From NCBI RefSeq assembly GCF_009498035.1, contig NZ_CP034550.1, positions 806,001 through 870,000 of the forward strand: a stretch of DNA of 64,000 nt, read 5' to 3'. Made by a program: the position numbers and the translations under genes. The DNA is from Saccharothrix syringae. Its GTDB lineage: Bacteria > Actinomycetota > Actinomycetes > Mycobacteriales > Pseudonocardiaceae. Below, in pieces: positions 1-9,773 of this stretch (its first letter is position 1; every line of letters starts with the position of its first letter). The notes below the pieces were generated by a model. The model worked only from the letters and a program-made list of their open reading frames with translations, was not told where the DNA came from and ran no database searches.

Positions 1-765
1 GACCGTGCCCGCGTACTGGCTGATCCACGAGCGGAACGCCGGCACGTCCATGTAGATCGACGGGGCGGTGGCGCAGGTGGAGCTGTTGTTGCCCGCGCGG
101 CTGGTGGCGCCGATCAGCTGCCACACGCCGTTCACGGACTTGATCTGCGGGCCGCCCGAGTCGCCGTAGCAGGCACCCGCCCGGCCGCCGGGGTTGTTGG
201 TGCAGATCTCGTACGAGCCGTAGATGCCCAGGCAGCTGCCGTCCGAGACGATCGAGGTGTCCAGCTCCTGCAGGGTGACCGGCGCGCCGCAGCCGCCCGC
301 CGGGGCGCAGGTCTGGCCCCAGCCGATGATGCGGGTGGCGGTGCCGACCGCGCCCGAGGTGGAGGCCACCGCGATCGGGGTCTGGCTGACCGAGGTGGAC
401 AGGCGCAGCAGCGCGATGTCGTAGCTGGGGTGGGTGACGATCTGGGCACCCGACGCCACCGTGCCGCCGCTGGTGCGGTTGGTGGTGCCGATGCGGGCCC
501 GGACCGAGGACGCCGAGCGGCCCTGCACGCAGTGCTTGGCCGTGACGACCCAGTTGGCCTTGATCAGCGAACCACCGCAGAAGTGGCTACCCGAGGTGCT
601 CTGCAGGGACACCATGAACGAGTAGGTCTGCGTGGCGTTGCCGCCGCCCACGATGAACGGGGTGACCTCGCCGTCCGCCGCCGGGGCCGCCGCCGCCCCG
701 GCCGCGCCCGCGAGCGCCGCGCCGATCGCCACCGCGAAGGCGGTGAACAGGGTACGAACCTTCAT
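1..765 (-). CDS. secreted S1-family serine protease, C-terminus cut by window edge
   Basis: Extracellular endopeptidase of the chymotrypsin/trypsin fold. 255 residues are visible. The ATG at 765 follows a GAGAGGAAG ribosome site and opens a signal peptide (Lys/Arg start, Ala-rich core to about residue 27) and a very short propeptide before the mature-type start IVGG at 38. The catalytic triad is His78 (in TAKHC, where TAAHC is usual), Asp116 (SYDIALL) and Ser203 (GDSGGP). The residue at the position of trypsin Asp189 is Gly (GACYGDSG), so I infer a chymotrypsin- or elastase-like pocket rather than Arg/Lys specificity. The frame is still open at base 1, shortly after the conserved C-terminal helix region (RSWISQYAG), so only a short tail or a binding domain is missing. 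Confidence 0.93.
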   Translation of the reverse strand, partial: MKVRTLFTAFAVAIGAALAGAAGAAAAPAADGEVTPFIVGGGNATQTYSFMVSLQSTSGSHFCGGSLIKANWVVTAKHCVQGRSASSVRARIGTTNRTSGGTVASGAQIVTHPSYDIALLRLSTSVSQTPIAVASTSGAVGTATRIIGWGQTCAPAGGCGAPVTLQELDTSIVSDGSCLGIYGSYEICTNNPGGRAGACYGDSGGPQIKSVNGVWQLIGATSRAGNNSSTCATAPSIYMDVPAFRSWISQYAGTV

Positions 766-810
766 CGCTTCCTCTCCGCGCCCGGCGCAGGGTTGCCGGG
801 CACGAATCGG

Positions 811-838
811 AAACTAGGGATGAACGCCGCGTGATCAA
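811..838 (-). promoter_or_regulatory. candidate promoter of the serine protease
   Basis: On the minus strand a TTGATC -35 (833-838) is followed after 16 nt by a TAGTTT -10 (811-816), about 45 bases upstream of the protease start. It sits in an AT-richer pocket of an otherwise GC-rich stretch. A GCCGATCGGC palindrome lies just upstream at 843-852. Seen in sequence; activity is inferred. Confidence 0.5.
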
Positions 839-898
839 CACAGCCGATCGGCCGGTAACGCGCGTTGACCATTAACTGTCGTTCACATCCGTGTGCCG

Positions 899-1948
899 CT
901 AGGGCAGCGGGGGCAGCGCGTCCTCGCCCGCGGGCGGGATGTCGAAGTCCACCGACGCGTACTCGCGGAGCTTGGTGAGCCGGTGGAAGCCGTCGATCAT
1001 GCGCACCGTGCCGGACTTGGAGCGCATCACGATCGACTGGGTGGTGCAGCCGCCCGCCCGGTAGTGCACGCCGCGCACCAGGTCGCCGTCGGTGACGCCG
1101 GTCGCGCAGAAGAACACGTTGTCGCCGCGCACCAGGTCGTCGGTGGTCAGCACGCGGTCGAGGTCGTGGCCCGCGTCCAGCGCCTTGCGCCGCTCGGCGT
1201 CGTCCTTGGGCCACAGCCTGCCCTGGATCGCGCCGCCCATGCACTTGAGCGCCGCCGCCGCGATGATGCCCTCCGGCGTGCCGCCGATGCCCACCAGCAG
1301 GTCGATGCCCGTGTTGGGGCGGGCCGCGGAGATCGCGCCCGCCACGTCGCCGTCGGAGATGAAGTGGATGCGGGCGCCCGCCGCGCGCACGTCCCGCACG
1401 ATCCCCTCGTGCCGCGGCCGGTCCAGCACGCACACGGTCACGTCGGAGACGTCGCTGTGCTTGGCCTTGGCCACCCGCCGGATGTTCTCCGCGATCGGCG
1501 CGGTGATGTCGATGACGTCCGCCGCCTCCGGCCCGGTGGCCAGCTTCTCCATGTAGAACACGGCGGACGGGTCGAACATCGCGCCCCGCTCGGCCACCGC
1601 GAGCACCGCCAGCGCGTTGGGCATGCCCTTGGCCATCAGCGTGGTGCCGTCGATCGGGTCCACGGCCACGTCGCAGTCGGGGCCGTTGCCGTCGCCGACC
1701 TCCTCGCCGTTGAACAGCATGGGCGCCTCGTCCTTCTCGCCCTCGCCGATCACCACCACGCCGCGCATCGACACGGTGCCGATGAGCTTGCGCATGGCGT
1801 CCACGGCCGCGCCGTCGCCGCCGTTCTTGTCGCCCCGGCCGACCCAGCGCCCGGCGGCCATCGCCGCGGCCTCGGTGACCCGGACGAGCTCCAGCGCGAG
1901 GTTCCGGTCGGGTGCTTCGCGACGACGCTCGGACGGGCTGCTGCTCAT
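899..1948 (-). CDS. glpX: class II fructose-1,6-bisphosphatase GlpX
   Basis: Hydrolyses fructose 1,6-bisphosphate to fructose 6-phosphate in gluconeogenesis, in the cytosol. The 349 residues carry the GlpX family blocks: [14 protein letters not shown] (about 35-48), the metal-binding [11 protein letters not shown] (68-78) and DPIDGTT (97-103). Length is normal for the actinobacterial enzyme. It is the main, often only, fructose bisphosphatase of actinomycetes. ATG at 1948 with a GGGAGCG site upstream. Transcribed alone on the minus strand, behind the xseB group; the 80-base gap between them holds a palindrome. Confidence 0.95.
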   Translation of the reverse strand: MSSSPSERRREAPDRNLALELVRVTEAAAMAAGRWVGRGDKNGGDGAAVDAMRKLIGTVSMRGVVVIGEGEKDEAPMLFNGEEVGDGNGPDCDVAVDPIDGTTLMAKGMPNALAVLAVAERGAMFDPSAVFYMEKLATGPEAADVIDITAPIAENIRRVAKAKHSDVSDVTVCVLDRPRHEGIVRDVRAAGARIHFISDGDVAGAISAARPNTGIDLLVGIGGTPEGIIAAAALKCMGGAIQGRLWPKDDAERRKALDAGHDLDRVLTTDDLVRGDNVFFCATGVTDGDLVRGVHYRAGGCTTQSIVMRSKSGTVRMIDGFHRLTKLREYASVDFDIPPAGEDALPPLP

Positions 1949-1996
1949 GGGGCGCTCCCTCGCGCGGAGCCGGCCTGGTGGCCGGTCGGGACTGGA

Positions 1997-2010
1997 CTAC
2001 CGGTCGGTAG
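1997..2010. promoter_or_regulatory. palindrome in the glpX upstream region
   Basis: CTACCG and CGGTAG form a perfect 6-bp inverted repeat with a 2-base spacer in the gap between xseB and glpX, about 50 bases upstream of the glpX start. The size and spacing suit a homodimeric repressor (TetR or similar). No cognate regulator can be named from this window. Confidence 0.35.
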
Positions 2011-2028
2011 GCCAATCCTCGCACGCGG

Positions 2029-2253
2029 TCACCCCTCGGCCACGTCCTCCTCGGTCACACTGAGTGCTTGATCGATCCGCTCGCGGGCGCCCGCGAGCAG
2101 CCGCTCGCAGGTCTTCGCCAGCGCCTCGCCGCGCTCCCAGAGCCGCAGCGACTCCTCCAGCGACAGGCCGCCCGCCTCCAGCCGGCGCACGACCTCCACC
2201 AGGTCGTCCCTGGCCTGCTCGTAGCCCAGCTCCTCGACCGCAGGGTCGCTCAC
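2029..2253 (-). CDS. xseB: exodeoxyribonuclease VII small subunit
   Basis: 74-residue helical small subunit that binds several-fold to XseA to form exonuclease VII, a single-strand DNA nuclease acting in both directions. It has the family hallmark [17 protein letters not shown] followed by [16 protein letters not shown] and a second helix ending in I-D-Q-A. The GTG start at 2253 overlaps the stop of the upstream hypothetical gene (GTGA), so translation is probably coupled. In many bacteria xseA and xseB are adjacent; here a third gene sits between them. Confidence 0.93.
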   Translation of the reverse strand: MSDPAVEELGYEQARDDLVEVVRRLEAGGLSLEESLRLWERGEALAKTCERLLAGARERIDQALSVTEEDVAEG

Positions 2254-2657
2254 GTGACCGTCTTCCCCAATCGATTCCGTACGTGCACCACGACCGTGGC
2301 CACCGCCTGGTCGTAGCCGATGAACGCCTCGGCGAACTCCGCGCCGTCACCCTCCCGCACCGCGTCGTCGATGCGGTCCTCGGCGTCGGCGACGCGCCTG
2401 CGGTGCACCGAGCCGTGGCCCAGCCACCAGCGCATCCCGGCGTAGCCGCAGGTCGCCTCGGACAGGTCGTGCAGCCGGTCGACCAGCGCCTGCCTGCCCG
2501 ACGTGCAGCCCGCCACCAGCGACAGCCAGCAGTCGGCGGCGGCCCGGTCGGCTAACTCGGCCCGGTCGCGCACGGTGCGCGATTCGTCGTCGTCCGCACC
2601 GCCCGCGGCGGACATCGTCAAGGGCAGGAACGTGGGTTCACGCGCCGGGTTCGGCAC
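2250..2657 (-). CDS. unknown protein between xseA and xseB
   Basis: 135-residue soluble protein with no recognised motif. It is acidic at the N-terminus, then mainly helical, with several Trp/Tyr ([12 protein letters not shown]) and a charged middle. I chose GTG at 2657 because AAGGAGG ends 5 nt before it; this site lies inside the end of xseA, so the two reading frames overlap by 20 bases. A shorter form could start at ATG 2615. It ends in a GTGA overlap with xseB. Position inside the exonuclease VII operon suggests a link to that enzyme or simple co-expression; no function is claimed. Confidence 0.75.
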   Translation of the reverse strand: MPNPAREPTFLPLTMSAAGGADDDESRTVRDRAELADRAAADCWLSLVAGCTSGRQALVDRLHDLSEATCGYAGMRWWLGHGSVHRRRVADAEDRIDDAVREGDGAEFAEAFIGYDQAVATVVVHVRNRLGKTVT

Positions 2658-3948
2658 CACCGCCTCCTTCCTCCGCCCGATCGCCGCCCCGGTCGCCGTG
2701 CCCGCCGGCGGTGGCCCGGTCGTCGTCCCCGTCGGTGGTGACGACCGCGTGCACCGCCCCGTCGGTCACGCGCACCCGCAGCCGGGTGCCCGGGGGCGCC
2801 TGCGAGGTCGACCGGAGCACCCCGGCCACCCCCTCGGGTGTGACGAGCTGCACCACGGCGTACCCCCGGGCCAGCGTGGCGGCAGGCCCGAGGGTCGTCA
2901 AGCGCGCCCGGGTGGCATCGAGCCCCGCGGTCTCCGCGTCGAGCCGGTGGCGCACCGCGCGCCGCGCCCGTTCCCGCAGCTGGTCCACGTCCTGGGCGCG
3001 CCGGTCCAGCGGCCCGTGCGGGTCGGCCAGCGCCGGCCGGGTGCGCAGCGAGGCCAGCAGCTTGTGCTCCCGGTCGACCCAGGCGTGCAGGGCCCGGCGG
3101 CCCCGGTCGCGCATCTGGCGCAGGCGCTGGGCCTCCTCGGCCACGTCCGGCACCACCCGCTTGCCCGCGTCGGTGGGCGTCGAGCAGCGCACGTCGGCCA
3201 CGTGGTCGACCAGCGGGGTGTCCGGCTCGTGCCCGATGGCCGACAGCACCGGCGTGCGGCAGGCCGCCACCGCCCGGCACAGCGCCTCGTCGGAGAACGG
3301 CAGCAGGTCCTCCACGCTGCCGCCGCCGCGCGCCAGCACGATCACGTCGACCTCGGGGTCGCGGTCCAGTGTCGACAGTGCGGTGAGGATCTGCGGCACC
3401 GCCGAAGCGCCCTGCACGGCCACGTTGACCACCCGGAACCGCGCGCCCGGCCACCGGGCGTGCGCGTTGGTCAGCACGTCCCGCTCGGCCGCCGAGGCGC
3501 GACCGGTGACCAGGCCGACCTTGTTGGGCAGGAACGGCGGCCTGCGCTTGCGCCGCGGGTCGAACAGGCCCTCGGCGGCCAGCAGCTTGCGCAACCGCTC
3601 GATCCGGGCCAGCAGCTCGCCGATGCCGACCTGCCGGATCTCGTCCACGCGCAGGCTGAGCGTGCCGCGGTTGGGGTAGAAGTGCGGCTTGCCGTGCACC
3701 ACCACCCGGCTGCCCTCGGTGAGCTGCAGCTCGCGCACCATGCCCACGGCCGCGGTGAGCTGCATCGACATGTCCGCCGAGGGGTCGCGCAGGGTGAGGA
3801 ACGCGGTCGCCGTGCCGGGGCGGGCGCTCAGCTGGGTGACCTGGCCCTCCACCCACACGTCACCCAGGCGGTTGATCCAGTCGAAGATCTTGCGGGCGAC
3901 CGTGCGCACCGGCCACGGGTTCTCCGGACTGGACCGCTCCTCAGCCAC
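2638..3948 (-). CDS. xseA: exodeoxyribonuclease VII large subunit
   Basis: Catalytic subunit of exonuclease VII, 436 residues. An N-terminal OB fold (about 15-110) binds single-stranded DNA. The nuclease domain has the expected blocks: [14 protein letters not shown], the [21 protein letters not shown] stretch, and [15 protein letters not shown]. The following coiled coil (about 280-360, Arg/Glu/Leu rich) is the XseB docking region. The GTG start at 3948 overlaps the end of the upstream lipid-droplet-type gene by 8 bases. The last 25 residues are low-complexity Gly/Asp/Arg and also encode the ribosome site of the next gene. Confidence 0.95.
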   Translation of the reverse strand: MAEERSSPENPWPVRTVARKIFDWINRLGDVWVEGQVTQLSARPGTATAFLTLRDPSADMSMQLTAAVGMVRELQLTEGSRVVVHGKPHFYPNRGTLSLRVDEIRQVGIGELLARIERLRKLLAAEGLFDPRRKRRPPFLPNKVGLVTGRASAAERDVLTNAHARWPGARFRVVNVAVQGASAVPQILTALSTLDRDPEVDVIVLARGGGSVEDLLPFSDEALCRAVAACRTPVLSAIGHEPDTPLVDHVADVRCSTPTDAGKRVVPDVAEEAQRLRQMRDRGRRALHAWVDREHKLLASLRTRPALADPHGPLDRRAQDVDQLRERARRAVRHRLDAETAGLDATRARLTTLGPAATLARGYAVVQLVTPEGVAGVLRSTSQAPPGTRLRVRVTDGAVHAVVTTDGDDDRATAGGHGDRGGDRAEEGGGGAEPGA

Positions 3949-4438
3949 CGGACCTCAGGTTCGCGATGCGGCGGGTGAGCATCCCGGTGAACTCGGGCCG
4001 GGCGGCGTGCGTGCGCTCGTGGGCGAGCAGCTGCTCCAGGTCGTCGACCGACAGCGCCCGCAGCCGGGCGCGCAGCTGCGACAGCGACAGCCCGTCGTAG
4101 TCGGGCAGCACCGCGGGCGGCTCGGCGGCCAGCGCCCGCTCCTCCTCGGCCCACGGGTCCCCGGCGGGCGCGTCGGCGTCGGCGCCGGTCTCGTCGAAGT
4201 CCTCGTCGAACGTCGCCCATTCGGGTTCCTGCTCGGCCGGTCGCAGCACGGCCAGCACGTCGTCGCCCTTGATTGCGAGCTCGGTCACCCGCTGCTGCAC
4301 CCGCATGGACAGCTGCAGCGCCTCGCTGACCACGGTCACCGGGAGCCCCACGAGCTGCTGCGGTAGCTTGCGGGCCTGCTCGACGGCGGTGACCGCCAGT
4401 CCCGCGGCGAGGCGGACCGGCAGCGGCAGTGGCTTCAT
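3941..4438 (-). CDS. lipid-droplet-associated type protein (Rv1109c-like)
   Basis: 165 residues. An amphipathic N-terminal region ([20 protein letters not shown], then [16 protein letters not shown]) is followed by an acidic linker (about 75-110) and a short helical end ([22 protein letters not shown]). This matches the actinobacterial family that sits between xseA and ispH/lytB and is annotated as lipid-droplet-associated in Rhodococcus and Mycobacterium. There is no classical signal peptide or clear transmembrane helix, which fits peripheral lipid binding. It is first in the minus-strand operon leading to xseA, and divergent from ispH. Confidence 0.75.
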   Translation of the reverse strand: MKPLPLPVRLAAGLAVTAVEQARKLPQQLVGLPVTVVSEALQLSMRVQQRVTELAIKGDDVLAVLRPAEQEPEWATFDEDFDETGADADAPAGDPWAEEERALAAEPPAVLPDYDGLSLSQLRARLRALSVDDLEQLLAHERTHAARPEFTGMLTRRIANLRSGG

Positions 4439-4488
4439 GGCTACAGCCTGCCGCAGTCGGCCGCCGGATGCCTACACCTGGCACGCCG

Positions 4489-4494
4489 TACCCT
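4489..4494 (+). promoter_or_regulatory. -10 element of ispH, leaderless
   Basis: TACCCT lies exactly 7 nt before the ATG of ispH, with no Shine-Dalgarno sequence in between. Transcription should start at or next to the A of the start codon, giving a leaderless mRNA. The same arrangement recurs through the window. Confidence 0.5.
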
Positions 4495-4501
4495 GGGGGC
4501 C

Positions 4502-5446
4502 ATGGACAAGCGAGTGCTCCTGGCCAAGCCGCGAGGCTACTGCGCCGGCGTGGACCGTGCCGTGGTGACCGTGGAGAAGGCGCTGGAGCAGTACGGCGCC
4601 CCGGTCTACGTGCGCAAGGAGATCGTCCACAACAAGCACGTCGTCGAGACGCTGTCGGCCCGGGGCGCGATCTTCGTCGACGAGACCGACCAGGTGCCCG
4701 AGGGCGCGCTGGTGGTGTTCTCCGCGCACGGCGTGTCGCCCGCCGTGCACCGGGAGGCGGCCGACCGGAACCTGCGCACCATCGACGCCACGTGCCCGCT
4801 GGTGACCAAGGTCCACAACGAGGCCCGGCGCTTCGCCCGCGAGGACTACGACATCCTGCTCATCGGCCACGAGGGGCACGAGGAGGTCGAGGGCACCCAG
4901 GGCGAGGCGCCCGAGCACATCCAGCTCGTGGACACCGCCGAGGACGTGGACAAGGTCGCGGTGCGCGATCCGTCCAAGGTGGTCTGGCTGTCCCAGACGA
5001 CGCTGTCGGTCGACGAGACCATGGTGCGCGTGCGGCAGCTCAAGGAGCGGTTCCCGGACCTGCAGGAACCGCCGTCGGACGACATCTGCTACGCCACGTC
5101 CAACCGGCAGACCGCGGTGAAGACCATGGCGCCCGAGTGCGACCTGGTGCTGGTCGTGGGCTCGAAGAACTCGTCCAACTCGGTGCGGCTGGTCGAGGTG
5201 GCGCTCCAGGCGGGCGCCCGCGCGGCGCACCTGGTCGACTACGCCCGCGAGGTCGACGAGGCGTGGCTGGAGGGCGTGACCACGGTCGGCGTCACCTCGG
5301 GCGCGTCGGTGCCGGACATCCTGGTGATGGACCTGCTGGCGCACCTGGCCGAGCGCGGGTACGGGCAGGTCGAGGAGATCACCACGGCGAACGAGAAGAT
5401 CGCCTTCGCCCTGCCGCGCGAGCTGCGCAAGGACATGGTGCGCTAG
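4502..5446 (+). CDS. ispH: 4-hydroxy-3-methylbut-2-enyl diphosphate reductase
   Basis: Last enzyme of the non-mevalonate isoprenoid pathway: a 4Fe-4S reductase converting HMBPP to IPP and DMAPP. 314 residues. Cluster cysteines are in [11 protein letters not shown] (Cys about 15), [11 protein letters not shown] (about 99) and [11 protein letters not shown]. Substrate motifs VHN, SAHGVSP, GHEGHEE and TSGASVPD are all present, and the end (ALPRELR) is typical. Its divergent neighbour is the lipid-droplet-type protein, as in mycobacteria. It appears to be transcribed alone, followed by low-complexity repeats. Confidence 0.97.
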   Translation: MDKRVLLAKPRGYCAGVDRAVVTVEKALEQYGAPVYVRKEIVHNKHVVETLSARGAIFVDETDQVPEGALVVFSAHGVSPAVHREAADRNLRTIDATCPLVTKVHNEARRFAREDYDILLIGHEGHEEVEGTQGEAPEHIQLVDTAEDVDKVAVRDPSKVVWLSQTTLSVDETMVRVRQLKERFPDLQEPPSDDICYATSNRQTAVKTMAPECDLVLVVGSKNSSNSVRLVEVALQAGARAAHLVDYAREVDEAWLEGVTTVGVTSGASVPDILVMDLLAHLAERGYGQVEEITTANEKIAFALPRELRKDMVR

Positions 5447-5451
5447 GGTCC

Positions 5452-5590
5452 GGTGCGCCGGGGCCTGGTGCGCGTGGGCTCCGGGTGCGCCGGGGCTTGG
5501 TGCGCCGGGCCGTGCGTGCTGGGGCTGTGCGTGCTGGGGCCGTGCGCGCCGGGCTGTGCGTGCTGCGGCTCGGTGCGCAGGGGTTCCGCT
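5452..5590. repeat. degenerate tandem repeat of about 15 nt behind ispH
   Basis: About nine imperfect units beginning GTGCGCCGGGGC or GTGCGTGCTGGGGC fill the space between the convergent ends of ispH and the double TetR gene. Unit length varies from 12 to 18. No hairpin stands out. It resembles the other minisatellites of this window, all of which lie at or near gene 3' ends. Confidence 0.7.
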
Positions 5591-5604
5591 GCCGGGGCCC
5601 GCCG

Positions 5605-6924
5605 CTAGGGCGCGACCAGGATGCCGTCGAGCAGGACGGCGCCCACCGCGGCGGCCACCTCCTCGGGCGGGTGCTCGCACCGGCTGAACGCCCGCACGAG
5701 CACGTTGTTGGTCAGCATGGTCGCCAGCTCGTCGGGCGGCAGCACGGCCACGAACACCCCGGCGTCCTGCCCCGCCGCCAGGGCCGGCGCGATGAGCGCG
5801 GGGAAGTCCAGGGCGGCGCGCACCCGGGCCGCCGCCTCGTCGCGCTCCCGGGCCAGGTCCTGGATCGCGAGCGACACGAGGGCGTCGAACCACGTCCGGT
5901 GCCTGGCGACCGCGCGGGCGAGCCGCCGCAGGTGCCGCCGGACGACGTCCTCGGGCCCGCGGCGCAGCAGCGCGTCGTGCGACACCTGCCGCTTGAGGTC
6001 GTCGTGGACGGGCCGCAGGCCGTGTTCGAGGATGTCGGCCTTGGTGGGGAAGAACCGGGTGAGCTTGGCCGTGTCGACGCCCGCCGCCGCGGCGATGTGG
6101 TGCAGCTGCGTGGTGTAGTAGCCGCGTTGCGCGAACTCGCCCTCCGCGGCCTCCAGGATGGCCGTCCACGGGTCGTCCGGGTCGTCGCGGTCCTCCTCGG
6201 CCCGGTACTTGCGGATCACCTCCCGCGACAGCGGCTCCATCACGTCGTCGATGTGCTCGTGCCGCTGCTCCACGTCGACGACCGCGCCGACCAGGGCGGT
6301 CACCGCGTCGCCGAACAGCTCGTCCGGCACCGCCTTCGGGTCGAGCAGCCAGCGCAGCGTCATGCCCTCCACCAGCGAGGTCAGCACCACCGCGATGCTC
6401 TCGGCGGTGAAGGGCCTGCGGAACTCCCCGCCCCAGCCGGCCAGCGTGCTGGAGTACGCCCTGGCGGCCTTCCGGGTGATGTCGTCGTAGACGAGCCGGA
6501 CCGACCGCACGGCCACCGGGTGGTCGCGGGCCAGGGTCGCGACCAGCATCCTGGTGAGCGTGGCCGGGTGGTCGCGGACGGCCTCGAAGTCCCACCTGGC
6601 CAGTTCGCGCAGGGCGCGCCGGGGGTCGCCCTGGTTCTCGCCGAAGACCTGCAAGATCCTGTCGGCCAGCACGTCCTGGGTGATGCGCGGTCCGTCGGAG
6701 ACGAGCGACCCCAGTAAATCGTCGATGTACTTCCGGTGACCGCCCAGCACGCCGTTCCTGACCTTGGTCGGCCAGTTGTTGTTGAACGTGGTCTCGGAGA
6801 TGCCGGCCCGCTCGACCACGGCGGACACGGTGAGGCCCTTGAGCAGGACGTGCCGCCCGGCCGTCAGCAGGATCTCCCGGCCCGCCCGGAGCAGCTTGGC
6901 GCGGGACGGCGGTGGGTTCCGCAC
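5605..6924 (-). CDS. double TetR-type regulator (two TetR units in one chain)
   Basis: 439 residues with two complete TetR-like units. The first helix-turn-helix is at about 31-56 (LTVSAVVERAGISETTFNNNWPTK). The second is at about 269-299 (TTQLHHIAAAAGVDTAKLTRFFPTKADIL). Each is followed by a helical ligand/dimer domain. TetR proteins are normally about 200 residues and homodimeric; here the dimer may form within one chain. I chose GTG at 6924 because GGGAGG precedes it. A longer frame reaches 7020 but would translate through a perfect palindrome, more likely the operator. Divergent from two small unknown genes and, further on, an ABC exporter that it may control. Confidence 0.85.
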   Translation of the reverse strand: MRNPPPSRAKLLRAGREILLTAGRHVLLKGLTVSAVVERAGISETTFNNNWPTKVRNGVLGGHRKYIDDLLGSLVSDGPRITQDVLADRILQVFGENQGDPRRALRELARWDFEAVRDHPATLTRMLVATLARDHPVAVRSVRLVYDDITRKAARAYSSTLAGWGGEFRRPFTAESIAVVLTSLVEGMTLRWLLDPKAVPDELFGDAVTALVGAVVDVEQRHEHIDDVMEPLSREVIRKYRAEEDRDDPDDPWTAILEAAEGEFAQRGYYTTQLHHIAAAAGVDTAKLTRFFPTKADILEHGLRPVHDDLKRQVSHDALLRRGPEDVVRRHLRRLARAVARHRTWFDALVSLAIQDLARERDEAAARVRAALDFPALIAPALAAGQDAGVFVAVLPPDELATMLTNNVLVRAFSRCEHPPEEVAAAVGAVLLDGILVAP

Positions 6925-6974
6925 GGTGGCCTCCCGTCCGTCGTGGGTGTCCCAAGTTACCGAGATCGTCGTCA

Positions 6975-7004
6975 CCCGGGGTTGGGTTCGCACCCAACCC
7001 CGGG
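6975..7004. promoter_or_regulatory. 13-bp perfect inverted repeat, probable TetR operator
   Basis: CCCGGGGTTGGGT and its exact complement flank a TCGC spacer, 51 bases upstream of the double TetR start and 71 bases upstream of the divergent gene at 7075. Position between divergent promoters fits an autoregulatory operator. A terminator is less likely because no gene runs into it from either side. Confidence 0.6.
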
Positions 7005-7074
7005 TTCCTTGATCCGCCAACGCGCGGGGCGCTGCACTTCAGGGGAACCGCAGCGGCAGAGGAGGAGTTGCGCC

Positions 7075-7395
7075 ATGTCCGGAGGGCTCCAGCACTTGGC
7101 GGCCGAGGCCGAGATGTCACCCCTGATGCGCACCTGGGGCGGGCTCGTCCTGTCCCGGGAGGGCAGGCGCCTGCGGGCGGCGCTGCGGCGCCGGGCCGTG
7201 GACGAGATCGTCGAACAGGTGGACCTCGTCGTCGCGGCCGGGTTGGCGGTGGACGCGATGGACGCGGTCAAGGCGGTGGACGACCACCGCCGGGCGGTCG
7301 CGGGCGGCGACGAACGGCTCAACGCGCTGCTGGTGCGGATCGAGCTGAACCACGTCGAGCGCGTCGACCGCATCCAGCGCGGTCGCGGGTTGTAG
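7075..7395 (+). CDS. unknown small helical protein
   Basis: 106 residues, ATG at 7075 with GGAGGAG 8 nt upstream. No signal peptide or membrane segment. Composition is helical, with a basic stretch (REGRRLRAALRRRAVDEI) and alternating Ala/Val/Asp (VAAGLAVDAMDAVKAVDDHRRAV). I do not recognise a family. It starts a plus-strand group running away from the double TetR regulator and is followed after 9 bases by a small membrane protein, so the two are probably co-transcribed and under that regulator. Confidence 0.75.
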   Translation: MSGGLQHLAAEAEMSPLMRTWGGLVLSREGRRLRAALRRRAVDEIVEQVDLVVAAGLAVDAMDAVKAVDDHRRAVAGGDERLNALLVRIELNHVERVDRIQRGRGL

Positions 7396-7404
7396 GGGGC
7401 GGCG

Positions 7405-7683
7405 GTGCGCGGTTCGGCGGGGATCTTCGGCGTTGTCGTGGTCGAGGTGGTGGTGAACGCGGTGACGCCGTTCGTGGTGAGCCGGTGGGGTGCGGCGATC
7501 GCCCTGCTGGCCGGGGCGGGGTGGTGGCTGCGCCGCCGGCCGGGGGTGCGGGCCAGGCGTGAACTGCGCCGGGCGGTGCGCCGGGACCTGCTTCGGCGGG
7601 CGGCTGTCGCCGAGGCAACGCGGGAGGCGTTGGCGGAGGTGGGGCGGGTCGCGGGGGAGCGGGAGGCGGGGCGGGAGCGGTGA
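7405..7683 (+). CDS. unknown small membrane protein
   Basis: 92 residues from GTG 7405. A hydrophobic N-terminal half (GIFGVVVVEVVVNAVTPFVV, then WGAAIALLAGAGWWL) gives one or two membrane passes, followed by a strongly basic cytoplasmic tail rich in Arg (RARRELRRAVRRDLLRRAA). The Arg-rich end right after the membrane segment indicates a tail-in topology. Nine bases separate it from the preceding small gene. No family recognised. Confidence 0.65.
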   Translation: MRGSAGIFGVVVVEVVVNAVTPFVVSRWGAAIALLAGAGWWLRRRPGVRARRELRRAVRRDLLRRAAVAEATREALAEVGRVAGEREAGRER

Positions 7684-7756
7684 TCCGGCGGGCGTGCGGC
7701 CACGGCTTCCAGGAACGCCCTCCCGCAGCAACTGCCTGCGCCGACGGCGAAAGCGG

Positions 7757-7786
7757 TTGGCACGTCCCCGCCCCGCCGCGTTACCT
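7757..7786 (+). promoter_or_regulatory. candidate promoter of the ABC exporter
   Basis: TTGGCA (7757-7762), 18-base spacer, TTACCT (7781-7786), then 6 nt to the GTG at 7793. This supports a leaderless start at 7793 rather than the internal ATG at 7859, which has only a weak ribosome site. Confidence 0.45.
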
Positions 7787-7792
7787 GGTCGG

Positions 7793-9685
<1,893 letters not shown>

Positions 9686-9773
9686 CGACACTCCGCCGCC
9701 GCTTCCTTGACGGCGTACTCCCCGGTTGACCAGGATGGCCCATTGGTGAAATCCCGCCGGGAAGGCTCGGGGC

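Noticed and set aside
6975..7004. Transcription terminator
   Set aside because: Lies between divergent genes with nothing reading into it, so an operator is more likely.
6925..7020. Longer N-terminus of the double TetR protein starting at 7020
   Set aside because: It would translate the 13-bp palindrome and lacks a ribosome site; GTG 6924 has GGGAGG.
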